Shown: positions 27,402 to 37,739, counted from the stretch's first letter. The stretch: DNA of 64,000 bases from Aquimarina pacifica (GCF_000520955.1 NZ_JACC01000003.1:1-64000); one strand, 5' to 3'. The notes: generated from the letters alone by a model not told the origin. Program-made: numbers and translations.

Positions 27402-28553
27402 ATGGAAAAGATGTATTTTGATAGCGCTGCGACTACAATAGTAAGGCCCGAGGTAATTGCCAAAATGGTTTCTGTATTAAAAGAAGATTATGGCAACCCG
27501 TCTTCTAGCCATAGCTACGGTCGTTCGGCAAAAAATCATATCGAACAAGCTCGAAAAAACATAGCAAAATATTTAGGTGTAAAAGCTTCTGAAATTATTT
27601 TTACCTCAGGAGGGACTGAAGCTGATAATTTGGTAATTAATAGCGCCGTTAGGGATTTGGGGGTTAAGCATATTATCACATCTAGGATTGAACATCATGG
27701 TGTATTACATACTGTACAAGAAATTGAAAGTCAAACAGGTATTGCTGTTAGTTATGTTTCTGTAAAAGAAAATGGAACTTTGGATTACCAACAATTTGAG
27801 TCATTATTGCGTTCTTCTAATGAAAAAACACTAGTGAGTTTGATGCATATTAATAACGAAATTGGTACTATTTTGGATATCGAACTGGTTGCTAGTTTGT
27901 GTGACCAATATGACGCTTTTTTTCACAGTGATATGGTACAGTCAATAGGTCACTATGCTGTTGATTTGAGCAAGATATCTATAGATTTTATAGCTGTTAG
28001 TGCTCATAAATTTCATGGCCCCAAAGGCATCGGTTTTACATACATCAAACAAAACTCTGGTTTGAAACCTTTGATATTTGGAGGAGAGCAGGAACGTGGG
28101 TACAGAGCAGGAACAGAAAGTGTTCATAATATTGTTGGGATGGATGAAGCACTAAGATTATCCTATGAGAAGCTAGATGAAGAAAGAGATTATATTTTGA
28201 GTCTTAAACAGTATTTTATAGAAAATCTTGAAAAGAATATAGAAAAGGTAAAGTTTAATGCTAATTGTACTGACTCGATAAATAGTACTTATACATTGTT
28301 GAATGTCTGTCTTCCGGTTTCTATTGATAAAGCGGGGATACTTTTATTTCACTTAGATATTAATGGCATTGCTTGTTCAAAAGGGAGTGCCTGTCAGAGT
28401 GGAAGCAGTAAAGGTTCGCATGTACTTGCCGAAATTTTATCTGATGAAGATCTACAAAAGCCTTCTATTAGGTTTTCTTTTTCAACATATAATACTTTTA
28501 AAGAAATTGATTATGTTATTAATGTCTTAAAAAAGTTTATTGAAGATAATTAA
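27402..28553 (+). CDS. Cysteine desulfurase family protein (NifS/IscS-like)
   Basis: A 383-residue class V PLP aminotransferase-fold enzyme that takes sulfur from cysteine as a persulfide. PLP lysine is Lys203 (SAHKFHGPKG), His99 stacks on the ring (RIEHHG), and the persulfide Cys331 is in GSACQSGSSKGSH; Cys325 precedes it. The N-terminal YFDSAATT motif is intact. Flavobacteria also encode SufS in a suf operon; this stand-alone group-I enzyme probably feeds another sulfur route such as tRNA thiolation. It is monocistronic and convergent with the TonB receptor gene. Confidence 0.92.
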   Translation: MEKMYFDSAATTIVRPEVIAKMVSVLKEDYGNPSSSHSYGRSAKNHIEQARKNIAKYLGVKASEIIFTSGGTEADNLVINSAVRDLGVKHIITSRIEHHGVLHTVQEIESQTGIAVSYVSVKENGTLDYQQFESLLRSSNEKTLVSLMHINNEIGTILDIELVASLCDQYDAFFHSDMVQSIGHYAVDLSKISIDFIAVSAHKFHGPKGIGFTYIKQNSGLKPLIFGGEQERGYRAGTESVHNIVGMDEALRLSYEKLDEERDYILSLKQYFIENLEKNIEKVKFNANCTDSINSTYTLLNVCLPVSIDKAGILLFHLDINGIACSKGSACQSGSSKGSHVLAEILSDEDLQKPSIRFSFSTYNTFKEIDYVINVLKKFIEDN

Positions 28554-28578
28554 ATAACCCTAATTTCATAGCAAAAAC

Positions 28579-31047
28579 CTAAAACTTCATGTTTACTCTA
28601 ACATTAAATACTCTTGGAGTTAGGTAGTTTGGAATTGAGAATTGTAGTTGTGTCGATGCATCTCTAACAAAAGTATTGGTAATGGCATTTAGGTTATCAA
28701 AAATATTATAGATTTCAAAACCTAGAGACAACTCTTTAAATGTATTTAGAAAATGGCCTTTTCTGAGTCTCTTATCTTTATCTACTAAGACATAAGAAAT
28801 TCCGAGATCTGCTCTTCTGTAATCTCTAAGGCGTATTTGATAGTCATAGGGATCCGCGTAGCTCGGAGAGCCTCCTGGCACGCCAGTTTGATAAACCATG
28901 TTCAGATACATTTTTAGGCTAGGAATTGATGGTACATAGTCTTGAAAAAGAACACCTATTTTTAGTCGTTGATCCGTTGGCCTAAAAATGTAACCTCTAT
29001 TGTCAATGTTTTCTTCTGTTTTTAAATACCCCAAACTTACCCAACTCTCTGTTCCGGGAACAAATTCTCCATTAAGCCGAACATCAAAACCTTGTGCATA
29101 TGCTTTGGCATTATTTGTTGCACGGTATCGAATTCTAACATTCTCGATGGTATATGGGTTTACGTCTGTAAGTTTCTTATAGTATATTTCTGATGTTAAT
29201 TTAAATGGTCGTTCCCATAGCTTAAAACTATAATCGTTTCCAAGAACAAGATGCATTGATTGTTGTGCTTTTACTGCGGGTCTTACTACACCTAATGAAT
29301 CTCTAAGTTCTCTATAAAAAGGGGGTTGGTGATACCAACCTCCTGAGACTCTAAAAATCATATCTGTTTTCCAATCAGGTTTTATTGCGATTTGTGCCCT
29401 AGGGCTTACCGTAATTTGTGAGTCAGAGCTAGCTACCGTAGCTCCAGTTACATTCCAATGATGAGTTCTTACACCCATATTAGCCCATATTTCGTTGTCG
29501 TTTATATTGGTTCTAAGGCTATATTGCGCATATCCAGAAACACGATCAATCCTAGCTTTATTTGTAGCTCTTACTTCTGTAAAAGGAACAAGAGGGCTAG
29601 CATTAGGAATATAGGGCTGCTCATTTATAAAATCATTTATAGGTGGTCGTATTGAAAAACCAGCAGAATCAATTATTTCATATTCTTGTAATCGGTCTCT
29701 AATATCCTCTGAAGTATACTTAATCCCCCAATCGAATTGATGTGTATCCTTAGTATAAGTCCCCTTGTGCTCAATATTAAATATTAATGCGTCCAAATCA
29801 TTTCTAGCATGCGTCAACTGCGCACCTACACCTTCGCTAAATTCAACTTCGCCAAGATCTTCACTACCAATATCTGTATTTACTGTTCCAAGGGCATATG
29901 CTGCAAGAATGTCATAGTATTCCTGTTCTTGTGTGTGATATCCTGATGCTATTAATTTAAGAGTGAGTCTGTCATTGGCTTTATAAGTACCTTTTAGAGC
30001 ACCAAAAAAAGTTTTGTACCGATCTTTTTCTTGACCTTGGTAAAAAACAGTTAATGCTTGTACGGTTTGTAGGGTGCCAAAGTTGACTTGTTCTGTTAAG
30101 GGTTCATAGTCGTATGTATTAAGCGCTACATTTCCTAAAACTCCCAATTCGAATTTATTAGAAAAGTTATAAGATATATAGGTTTGGATATCTGCAAATC
30201 TTGGTGTGAAATTAGTTTCAGTATTTTTTGCATCTACAAGTAAACTATTATCTCTATAACGCACTCCAAGAATTGCAGAGAGTTTTTTACTTTTTGAAAT
30301 TCCTTCAGCAGAAATACTTCCTCCAAGCAAACTTAGATCAGCTGTTGCACCTAATCCGGTTGGCCTTTTGTAAGTAATGTCTAATACAGAGGATAGTTTA
30401 TCGCCGTATTTCGCCTGAAATCCTCCTGCAGAGAAATCTACATTGCGCACAAGGTCAGTATTCACAAAACTGAGTCCTTCTTGTTGTCCTGATCGAATTA
30501 AAAATGGTCGGTATACTTCAATTTCATTTACATAGACTAGGTTCTCATCATAGTTTCCACCGCGTACTGCATATTGTGTGCTTAATTCATTATTCGAGCT
30601 TACTCCAGGGAGGCTTTTAAGAAGGCCTTCTACACCTGCATTTGCGGATGGGGTAGTTCGTATAGTTTCTGGATCTAAGGTGGTTATTCCTTCTACAACT
30701 TTTCTTTCTCTACCCGATATGATCACCTCACTTATTTGTTCAATGTCTGATTTTAGAACAGGGTTTAGTTCATATTCTTGATTATCTTCAAGATTAACTG
30801 TGAACCTTAAGTTTTTTAAGCTTATATGCGAAATATTTATGGTAACATCTTGATTTGATGGTATACTAAGTGAATATACTCCATTCTTATCAGATTGTGT
30901 GCCTGAATTTTCGTAAGAAACATTTGCTCCTTGAATTGGGGTATTTTTTTCATCTAGAATAATACCCTTGAGTGTAGCATTTTGCGCTTTTAAAGAAATA
31001 CTAATGAATAAAAAAGAAATCAGAAGAAATAAAAATGAATTTTTCAA
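28579..31047 (-). CDS. TonB-dependent outer-membrane receptor
   Basis: 822 residues. Signal peptide (1-21, LISFLFISISLKAQ), then a CarboxypepD_reg-like domain (about 22-100, GIILDEKNTPIQGANVSYEN), a plug (about 120-230, with LKSLPGVSSNNELSTQYAVRG and VLDITYKRP) and a 22-strand barrel ending in Phe (NVRVNMKF). There is no SusC-type signature and no SusD gene beside it, so it is more likely an iron, cofactor or small-ligand transporter than a glycan one. It follows the M23 peptidase gene by 13 bp on the same strand. The ligand is not predictable. Confidence 0.93.
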   Translation of the reverse strand: MKNSFLFLLISFLFISISLKAQNATLKGIILDEKNTPIQGANVSYENSGTQSDKNGVYSLSIPSNQDVTINISHISLKNLRFTVNLEDNQEYELNPVLKSDIEQISEVIISGRERKVVEGITTLDPETIRTTPSANAGVEGLLKSLPGVSSNNELSTQYAVRGGNYDENLVYVNEIEVYRPFLIRSGQQEGLSFVNTDLVRNVDFSAGGFQAKYGDKLSSVLDITYKRPTGLGATADLSLLGGSISAEGISKSKKLSAILGVRYRDNSLLVDAKNTETNFTPRFADIQTYISYNFSNKFELGVLGNVALNTYDYEPLTEQVNFGTLQTVQALTVFYQGQEKDRYKTFFGALKGTYKANDRLTLKLIASGYHTQEQEYYDILAAYALGTVNTDIGSEDLGEVEFSEGVGAQLTHARNDLDALIFNIEHKGTYTKDTHQFDWGIKYTSEDIRDRLQEYEIIDSAGFSIRPPINDFINEQPYIPNASPLVPFTEVRATNKARIDRVSGYAQYSLRTNINDNEIWANMGVRTHHWNVTGATVASSDSQITVSPRAQIAIKPDWKTDMIFRVSGGWYHQPPFYRELRDSLGVVRPAVKAQQSMHLVLGNDYSFKLWERPFKLTSEIYYKKLTDVNPYTIENVRIRYRATNNAKAYAQGFDVRLNGEFVPGTESWVSLGYLKTEENIDNRGYIFRPTDQRLKIGVLFQDYVPSIPSLKMYLNMVYQTGVPGGSPSYADPYDYQIRLRDYRRADLGISYVLVDKDKRLRKGHFLNTFKELSLGFEIYNIFDNLNAITNTFVRDASTQLQFSIPNYLTPRVFNVRVNMKF

Positions 31048-31060
31048 AAAAGTGATGGTT

Positions 31061-32749
31061 TTAAAGTTTTCTATAAAATGTGGTTTCGAATGTTGCCCTA
31101 TTTCCTACATTATCTAACACCACAAGTTTAAAATTATTTTCTGATTCGGTGGAAATTATGTCATTAAAATCATAAATTAACATTCCTGTTTTATAATCAT
31201 ATTCTAAAAGAATGAATTTTCCGTTAATTGTTCCACGATAACTTTTGATTCCTGATTGGCTATCATTGATCTTTATTTTTAGATGGGTTGCTGTAGAAAT
31301 CCATTTTTTATTAGCTACATTAATGGGTACTATAATAGGTTTTTGATAATCAGTAAATAGGGAGTACGTTCCAAACGTTCGTGTTCTTGTGTAAAATCTA
31401 TTACCTTTTTTTGAAGTATCCGAGAATGAATGTTTCTTTGAGTTATATATCCTTCCTATGTAAAGTTTTTTTCTATCTTCTTCTTTGTAATTAGATACAT
31501 CAAAGGCTATTGTCATTTTTTTATGTAGTGGTGTTCTATTATTATGTATTTTGGCTGTTTCGCCTTGCACAGATAAGTTTAGGTATGTGTCATCGTATAA
31601 ACTTCCTTTAGGAATAAATACATCTACTATACCTGAATTATAGGTGTAATTTTCTGTACTACGAGCATAATTTGTGGTTTTAACAATGTCCTTTTTTGTA
31701 ATAGGAAGTATTGTTTTTCCTAGTATCGGAATATTAATAGTAGTGGTGTTGTTCTCATGATCTCTTACAGATATAGTATACTTATAAGAGAGACTATCTT
31801 CTATTGCAAGTACACCATTATTCACTTTGTTTTTATATATTGTAAGTGGATTGTTTTGTTCAATAAAAAGCTTACTAATTCTACTTCTATTTTTTTTGAA
31901 ATATCCGTAATCAATTAGCCTATTAGCATAGCGTGTTTCTGCGAATGAAAAACGATTCATCTCTAATCGTAAATTTTCTTGTCCGTTGATGTACGTAGAA
32001 ATTTCATAAATCCCATTATTGTTTTCTGCAAGATCTTGTTTGTCAATGGTAGAAACACCAAATCCAATTGTGCCCATTGCTGTTATTTTTTCTGATTTAA
32101 AACTACCATCGCTTTGGGGGGTAATTTTTAATTTAATAGGTTTTTGAGTACCATTAACATGGCCGTTTTCTCCTAAAGTATAAGCCCAGAGACTATTCAC
32201 AATTGGTTTTCTAGTATCTTTTACTTCGATACCAAAATTTAGAGGATTCATAGGTCTGGCTTTTTGGTCTCTAATTTCGAAATGAAGATGTGGGCCAGAA
32301 CTTCCTCCTGTATTTCCACTATAGGCTATTATATCTCCTTGGTTTACTGTAAGAGATCCAGAGGTGGGGAAGAGTTCGATTTCGTATGATTCTTTGGCAT
32401 ATTGTCTTTTTTTGACATATTCCTCGATTTCTGGAGCAAATTTTTTGAGATGGGCATAAACAGTTGTATATCCATTAGGGTGAGATACATATAATGCTTT
32501 TCCATATCCTCTATGAGAAATTTTGATTCTACTGATTCTTCCAGAAGCAGCGGCATATACCTTAAGACCTTCTTCACCATTTGTTTTCATGTCTAATCCA
32601 GAATGAAAATGGTTTGATCGTAACTCTCCAAATGTTCCCGAAATAACCATGGGCACATCTAAGGGATGAATAAAATAATCTGTTGCAAGATCTTTCTGCC
32701 CAAAACAAAAAGAAATACTAAAAAAAAATAACACTGAGATTTTATACAT
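31061..32749 (-). CDS. M23 family metallopeptidase (LytM-like)
   Basis: 562 residues with a signal peptide (1-17, cut near SFCFGQ). The M23 domain is near the N-terminus (about 40-175): His49 and Asp53 in HFHSGLDM and His156 in SGPHLHFEI are the zinc ligands, with His154 catalytic. The remaining about 390 residues are beta-rich repeats that may form Ig-like domains. It should cleave peptidoglycan cross-bridges or other periplasmic peptides. Co-transcribed with the TonB receptor that follows 13 bp later; N-terminal placement of the peptidase is the usual flavobacterial form. Confidence 0.92.
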   Translation of the reverse strand: MYKISVLFFFSISFCFGQKDLATDYFIHPLDVPMVISGTFGELRSNHFHSGLDMKTNGEEGLKVYAAASGRISRIKISHRGYGKALYVSHPNGYTTVYAHLKKFAPEIEEYVKKRQYAKESYEIELFPTSGSLTVNQGDIIAYSGNTGGSSGPHLHFEIRDQKARPMNPLNFGIEVKDTRKPIVNSLWAYTLGENGHVNGTQKPIKLKITPQSDGSFKSEKITAMGTIGFGVSTIDKQDLAENNNGIYEISTYINGQENLRLEMNRFSFAETRYANRLIDYGYFKKNRSRISKLFIEQNNPLTIYKNKVNNGVLAIEDSLSYKYTISVRDHENNTTTINIPILGKTILPITKKDIVKTTNYARSTENYTYNSGIVDVFIPKGSLYDDTYLNLSVQGETAKIHNNRTPLHKKMTIAFDVSNYKEEDRKKLYIGRIYNSKKHSFSDTSKKGNRFYTRTRTFGTYSLFTDYQKPIIVPINVANKKWISTATHLKIKINDSQSGIKSYRGTINGKFILLEYDYKTGMLIYDFNDIISTESENNFKLVVLDNVGNRATFETTFYRKL

Positions 32750-33291
32750 ATAAAGAATGATGTATGGATGAATGTAAAAACGTTATAAAACTACTTATTT
32801 TTTTGTTTTGATGTGCCTTTTTGATTGAGAAGTTACATCTTTTTTTAATCGAAGTTGCCTATTTTAATTTCAGTCTACAATAAAAATATTTTTTTTACCT
32901 TATTATATCCAGAGTTTTAATAAAACTAATGAAGTATTGGTATGATAGTGTGAAAATTTCTTAACATTAGTTTTTTAAAAATTGCATATTAATGTTTTTA
33001 CATAGTGCATATCAATTGAATTATGACGTGTGATCTCTTAAAAAACACACTGGGTAAAGACAATATTTATGAAACAAGTATCTATTAGGATTTACAAATT
33101 GATTGAGTATAGATAATTATGTAATGAAGAATCTTATCTTCTATACGTTAAGTATTTATGAGTAATGATTATCCTATAAGTTTTGTGTGTCAAATAAGTA
33201 TATAAAACGATCTTGAAATTAGTTTAAAAACTATTGGGATTTTTCAATTGGTATGTTAACTTTGTGTAACTAAGTATCGCGAAAAAATATA
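32750..33291. other. 542-bp divergent intergenic region
   Basis: No gene or RNA recognised. It is AT-rich, with small hairpins such as AGTTTT/AAAACT at 32913-32927 and GTGTG/CACAC near 33029-33051. The right end holds the promoter of the zapA operon. Confidence 0.5.
33234..33264 (+). promoter_or_regulatory. Promoter of the coiled-coil/zapA operon
   Basis: TTG (33234-33236), 20-bp spacer, TAACTTTG (33257-33264). Both elements and the spacing match the flavobacterial consensus. The predicted start site is near 33268, leaving a leader of about 24 nt. Confidence 0.7.
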
Positions 33292-33582
33292 ATGAGTAAT
33301 TTAATTGAAATTATTGATTCTCTTGAGAATAGGATAAGTAAGTTGCTTCATAAGTATGAACTATTGAAACAACAAAATACTACTCTAAAGAAGAAAATTG
33401 TTGAATTAGAGTCAGAATCAGAGCTTCAAATAGATCAATTAAAGCAATGGGAAGAGAAATTCAGTGCACTCAAAAATGCAAACGCGATGCTAGGCAGTGA
33501 TGAATATAAAAGGGAAACCAAGCTCAAAATAAATGCTTTAATAAGAGAGATTGACATGTGTATAGCACAACTTTCTGAGTAA
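33292..33582 (+). CDS. Small coiled-coil protein upstream of zapA
   Basis: A 96-residue, almost wholly helical protein with heptad patterns over about residues 5-65 (SLENRISKLLHKYELL, KKKIVELESESEL) and a short C-terminal helix (INALIREIDMCIAQL). It is 7 nt before zapA and shares its promoter, so a cell-division role like that of ZapB is plausible, but it is inferred from context and coiled-coil character only. The family is common at this locus in flavobacteria. Confidence 0.8.
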   Translation: MSNLIEIIDSLENRISKLLHKYELLKQQNTTLKKKIVELESESELQIDQLKQWEEKFSALKNANAMLGSDEYKRETKLKINALIREIDMCIAQLSE

Positions 33583-33589
33583 GTAAAAT

Positions 33590-33880
33590 ATGGCAGAAAA
33601 GCTTAAAATTAAGTTATCAATTGCAGATAGGGTTTATCCCCTAACAATAAATCCTGATCAAGAAGAAGGCTTGAGAAAGGCTGCAAAAAAGATAGAAGGA
33701 ATGATTAAGCAATTTGAGCAAAGTTATGCGGTTAGAGATAAGCAAGATGTATTGGCCATGTGCGCATTACAGTTTGCTGCAAAAGTAGAACAAAAAGTTA
33801 TAGATAAAGATGACGATATGATTCGCGTAGCGGATAGATTAAATGAATTAAATGATCTATTGCATAATCATTTGTCATAA
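33590..33880 (+). CDS. zapA: Cell division protein ZapA
   Basis: 96 residues with the ZapA globular domain at the N-terminus (KLSIADRVYPLTINPDQEEG, LRKAAKKIEGMIKQFE) and a C-terminal helix that forms the dimer/tetramer coiled coil. ZapA bundles FtsZ filaments at the division ring. Position between a coiled-coil gene and 6S RNA parallels the zapA-ssrS order of E. coli. Length is normal. Confidence 0.92.
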   Translation: MAEKLKIKLSIADRVYPLTINPDQEEGLRKAAKKIEGMIKQFEQSYAVRDKQDVLAMCALQFAAKVEQKVIDKDDDMIRVADRLNELNDLLHNHLS

Positions 33881-33903
33881 CGTTCTTAAGAATAAATAAG
33901 GTT

Positions 33904-34077
33904 ACTGCCTGCATTAGTTGTTATTTTGATAAACTCAACAAGAATTTTTTAAAAAGGGTGAGTTTAAGTTGTAAAAGCGCGCCGTTCCTTTTGGACGCGG
34001 ATTCTTGAGCAGCTTGTTAGCCCTAAACCTGTTTTTACAGAGTTTATACAAAACCTTTACTAGTGTGGGCTTTTTTT
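33904..34077 (+). ncRNA. ssrS: 6S RNA (flavobacterial type)
   Basis: A closing stem pairs 33907-33918 (GCCTGCATTAGT) with 34059-34070 (ACTAGTGTGGGC), twelve pairs including G-U, followed at once by seven T, so it doubles as the terminator. A second stem pairs 33929-33936 with 34040-34047 (ATAAACTC/GAGTTTAT). AACAAG/CTTGTT (33937-33942 with 34013-34018) and a GC-rich apical hairpin (33977-34000) give one long rod with internal loops. That shape, the size of about 170 nt and the location after zapA and before rny match 6S RNA, which binds RNA polymerase holoenzyme in place of promoter DNA. The 5' end is approximate. Confidence 0.8.
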
Positions 34078-34100
34078 ATATATAAATACTAACACAAATT

Positions 34101-35669
34101 ATGGATAATAATATTATGTTTTTGATTGTTGCAGGAGTGATAGGTTTGATTATTGGCTTTATTGTCGCCAAAATCCTAGAACGAAATAAGGCATCAGAAA
34201 TAATAAAAAATGCAAAGAAAACTTCTAACAGTATCCTAAGGGATGCGAAAAGTGAAGGAGAGACGATTAAGAAGGATAAAATATTACAAGCAAAAGAAAA
34301 ATTTATTGAATTAAAATCTGAGCATGAAAAAGTAATATTGTCGCGTGATAAAAAAATTGCCGAAGCAGAGAAAAGAACTAGGGATAAAGAATCTCAAGTA
34401 TCTAGCGAATTATCAAAAAGTAAAAAATTATCTGCAGAGTTAGAATCAAAAATAAAGGATAATATTCAACGAAAAGAATATTTAGATAACAAACAATCTG
34501 AGTTAAAAAAGCTTCATAAAAGCCAAGTACAACAGTTAGAGGTGATATCAGGGTTGTCTGCAGAGGATGCAAAAGCTCAATTAGTAGAGTCCCTTAAAGA
34601 ACAGGCAAAAAATGATGCAATGGGACTAATTCAGAGCACAATAGAAGAAGCCAAACTAACAGCTCAACAAGAAGCTAAAAAGGTTGTAATTAATACCATT
34701 CAAAGAATAGGTACAGAGGAAGCAATAGAAAATTGTGTTTCAGTTTTTAATATCGAAAGTGATGATGTTAAAGGAAGAATAATAGGTCGTGAAGGTAGAA
34801 ACATTAGAGCGATAGAAGCTGCTACGGGAGTCGAGATTATTGTAGATGATACTCCTGAAGCAATTATTTTGTCATGTTTTGATTCTGTAAGAAGAGAAGT
34901 TGCACGTTTGTCGTTACATAAATTAGTCACTGATGGAAGAATTCATCCTGCACGTATAGAAGAAGTTGTTCGAAAAACAAGAAAACAAATAGATGAAGAA
35001 ATTATAGAAGTAGGTAAACGTACTGTAATTGATTTGGGAATACACGGATTGCATCCAGAACTTATTAAAACTGTAGGGCGTATGAAATATAGGTCATCAT
35101 ATGGCCAAAACCTCCTGCAGCATTCTAGAGAAGTAGCAAAATTATGTGGTGTTATGGCTGCAGAATTAGGGTTAAATACAAAACTTGCTAAAAGAGCTGG
35201 ATTACTTCATGATATAGGAAAGGTTCCCGATACAGAAACAGAAGTACCACATGCTATTTTAGGGATGCAATGGGCAGAAAAATACGGAGAAAAGCCTGAT
35301 GTTTGTAATGCGATAGGAGCGCATCACGATGAAGTAGAAATGAATTCGTTGATATCACCGATTGTTCAGGTATGTGATGCAATTAGTGGAGCAAGACCGG
35401 GAGCAAGACGCCAGGTATTGGATTCTTATATCCAGCGATTAAAAGATTTAGAAGATATAGCATTTAGATTTGAAGGTGTTAAAAAAGCATATGCAATTCA
35501 GGCAGGTCGAGAATTACGAGTTATTGTTGAAAGTGAAAAAGTCAATGATGAAAAAGCCGCAAGTCTTTCTTTTGAGATTTCTCAAAAAGTACAGACGGAT
35601 ATGACATATCCTGGTCAGGTAAAAGTTACTGTGATCCGAGAAACAAGAGCTGTTAATATAGCAAAGTAA
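34101..35669 (+). CDS. rny: Ribonuclease Y
   Basis: 522 residues. An N-terminal membrane helix (6-24) is followed by a long coiled coil (about 28-200) rich in Lys/Glu, a KH domain (about 212-270, with [15 protein letters not shown]) and an HD domain (about 335-430) carrying [10 protein letters not shown] and HHDEVE. RNase Y is the membrane-anchored endoribonuclease that initiates mRNA decay. Length and domain order are canonical. It lies directly after the 6S RNA terminator and has its own hairpin terminator. Confidence 0.95.
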   Translation: MDNNIMFLIVAGVIGLIIGFIVAKILERNKASEIIKNAKKTSNSILRDAKSEGETIKKDKILQAKEKFIELKSEHEKVILSRDKKIAEAEKRTRDKESQVSSELSKSKKLSAELESKIKDNIQRKEYLDNKQSELKKLHKSQVQQLEVISGLSAEDAKAQLVESLKEQAKNDAMGLIQSTIEEAKLTAQQEAKKVVINTIQRIGTEEAIENCVSVFNIESDDVKGRIIGREGRNIRAIEAATGVEIIVDDTPEAIILSCFDSVRREVARLSLHKLVTDGRIHPARIEEVVRKTRKQIDEEIIEVGKRTVIDLGIHGLHPELIKTVGRMKYRSSYGQNLLQHSREVAKLCGVMAAELGLNTKLAKRAGLLHDIGKVPDTETEVPHAILGMQWAEKYGEKPDVCNAIGAHHDEVEMNSLISPIVQVCDAISGARPGARRQVLDSYIQRLKDLEDIAFRFEGVKKAYAIQAGRELRVIVESEKVNDEKAASLSFEISQKVQTDMTYPGQVKVTVIRETRAVNIAK

Positions 35670-35686
35670 TTAATGATGTATTAATT

Positions 35687-35731
35687 AAAAAAGCTCAATT
35701 GTAAACCTGTTTTTGCAATTGAGCTTTTTTT
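35687..35731 (+). terminator. Terminator of rny
   Basis: AAAAAAGCTCAATTG (35687-35701) pairs with CAATTGAGCTTTTTT (35716-35730), a 15-bp stem with T-run. The 14-nt loop begins with TAAACCTGTTTTT, a string also found in the 6S RNA at 34024-34036. Confidence 0.9.
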
Positions 35732-35805
35732 AATTTATGTTTCTAAATATGAAACATTTAATTTTTTTTTACGTCTAAAGAATAGTAAATAGTTAATTAT
35801 ATAGA

Positions 35806-37683
35806 ATGAAAAAGATATTGACCAAGATTTCTATTGGTATGGTATTAGTCGGATGCGGGACCAAGACTCCTGTAAATGATTTAGCAATAAATACTCCTAT
35901 TGTAGCAACCGTAGATTTAATTCAAACAAAAGAAGATAAAGTTCCTGTAGAAATAAATCCGGGACGCTTTTCAAAGGATACTATCAATTATTATCTTCCT
36001 AAAGTTGTTCAGGGAACCTATGCGGTAAGTAATTTCGGGAATTTTATTGATAATTTTAAGGCTATTGATTATGAGGGGAATGAGCTTAGTTTTAGTAAAA
36101 AAAGCACTAATGTTTGGCAAATTGCTAATGCGCAGAAGTTAGATAAAATACAATACGAAGTAAATGATACTTATGATATTGAAAATACAGAAGTGAGTAC
36201 TCCATTTTCTCCGTCAGGCACCAATATAGAGCCAGAAAACTATGTGCTTAACTTACATGGTTTTGTTGGGTATTTTGATGTTTTAAAAAACAATCAATAT
36301 GCACTAGAGGTAAGTGCCCCCGCCAAAATGAAAAGCACTTCTGCATTGCAAAAAATAGATGCTGAGCTGAGTAAAGATGGTTTAATAACTACTGATAAAT
36401 ATTTTGCTTCCAGGTATTTTGAAATAACAGATAACCCAATGATGTATGGTGATCTTGATGTTGAAGAATTTATGGTTGGAGATATAAAAATTGTACTCAG
36501 TGTTTATTCTCCGAATAAAGTGCATACCGCAAAAAAAATTAAAGAGACTGTATATAAAATGATGAAAGGTCAAAAAACGTACCTTGGTGACATTAATAGC
36601 ACACCCAGATATGACATATATTTGTATCTATCATCTGGAGATATGGACGCTCCTTCTGGATATGGTGCGTTAGAGCATCATACATCTACTGTAGTTGTAT
36701 TGCCAGAACAAATGCCTGATGAGGCATTAGCATCATCTATGATTGATGTAGTATCTCATGAGTTTTTTCATATTGTAACACCTTTAAGTGTTCATTCTGA
36801 AGATGTTCATTATTTCGATTATAATACCCCTACTTTTTCAAAACATTTATGGATGTACGAAGGAGTAACCGAATATTTTGCAACTTTGTTTCAAGTTAAT
36901 CAAGGGTTAGTAGAAGAACAAGAGTTTTATGATAAGATAATGAGTAAAATTCAAAGTTCTAAAGGGTTTGATGATACTATGAGCTTTACAGTAATGAGTG
37001 AAAATATTCTAGAGCAACCTTATGCGTCTAATTATGTAAATGTTTATGAAAAAGGAGCGCTAATCGGTATGTGTATTGATATTTTGATGCGCAAGGAAAG
37101 TAAGGGTAATAGAGGAATTCTATCACTGATGAAAGAATTATCGATGAAGTATGGTAAGAATAAACCTTTTGACGATGATAAAATAATAGCAGAAATAACT
37201 GAAATGACATATCCTTCTGTAGGTGAATTTTTAAAGACACATGTAGAGGGTAAGACACCGATAGATTACGAAACATTTTTTAAAACGGTAGATCTTATAA
37301 TGCAGTCAGAAAAAATAGAAACGAATTATGTTCAGAATTCTGGAGCATTAATATTTGCGGGAAATCAAGAAAAAGGAACATTGTTTTTTACGGATCTGGT
37401 TTCCGAAAACAGTTTTTGGGCAGAAAATGGGGCAAAACCTAATGATGACATTTTAGAGATTAATGGAACTGCATTAACTCTTCAAAATGCGAATACAGTG
37501 CTCAGCGGAACTTTTCAGTGGCAAGAGGGTGATGATGTCGAGATAAAACTTAATCGTAAAGGAGAAGAGGTGCTTATTAAAACAAAAGTTACTAAATCAT
37601 TTACCAATGGGAAAAGGCTTATGGTAAATAAAGAAGGATCAAAAGAACAAGCATCTCTGAGAGAAGCTTGGCTTAGAGGTTAA
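35806..37683 (+). CDS. M61 family glycyl-aminopeptidase-like lipoprotein
   Basis: 625 residues. The lipobox LVGC gives Cys17, so the enzyme is lipid-anchored outside the cytoplasm. The M61 zinc site is His318-Glu319-x-x-His322 (HEFFH) with Glu352 as third ligand (MYEGVTEYF). A C-terminal PDZ-like domain (about 515-600) includes KPNDDILEINGTALTL. The N-terminal half is the beta-sandwich of the M1/M61 clan. It should remove N-terminal residues, with glycine or alanine preference known in the family. Monocistronic; a strong terminator follows. Confidence 0.9.
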   Translation: MKKILTKISIGMVLVGCGTKTPVNDLAINTPIVATVDLIQTKEDKVPVEINPGRFSKDTINYYLPKVVQGTYAVSNFGNFIDNFKAIDYEGNELSFSKKSTNVWQIANAQKLDKIQYEVNDTYDIENTEVSTPFSPSGTNIEPENYVLNLHGFVGYFDVLKNNQYALEVSAPAKMKSTSALQKIDAELSKDGLITTDKYFASRYFEITDNPMMYGDLDVEEFMVGDIKIVLSVYSPNKVHTAKKIKETVYKMMKGQKTYLGDINSTPRYDIYLYLSSGDMDAPSGYGALEHHTSTVVVLPEQMPDEALASSMIDVVSHEFFHIVTPLSVHSEDVHYFDYNTPTFSKHLWMYEGVTEYFATLFQVNQGLVEEQEFYDKIMSKIQSSKGFDDTMSFTVMSENILEQPYASNYVNVYEKGALIGMCIDILMRKESKGNRGILSLMKELSMKYGKNKPFDDDKIIAEITEMTYPSVGEFLKTHVEGKTPIDYETFFKTVDLIMQSEKIETNYVQNSGALIFAGNQEKGTLFFTDLVSENSFWAENGAKPNDDILEINGTALTLQNANTVLSGTFQWQEGDDVEIKLNRKGEEVLIKTKVTKSFTNGKRLMVNKEGSKEQASLREAWLRG

Positions 37684-37703
37684 GTACACAAAGAATTATC
37701 TAC

Positions 37704-37739
37704 AAAAAAAAGAGACTCTTATTAAGAGTCTCTTTTTTT
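37704..37739 (+). terminator. Terminator of the M61 peptidase gene
   Basis: AAAAAAAGAGACTCTTA and TAAGAGTCTCTTTTTTT form a nearly perfect long hairpin with T-run, 20 bp after the stop codon. With the A-run on the left it could act in both directions, but the converging GNAT gene ends 140 bp away. Confidence 0.88.
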
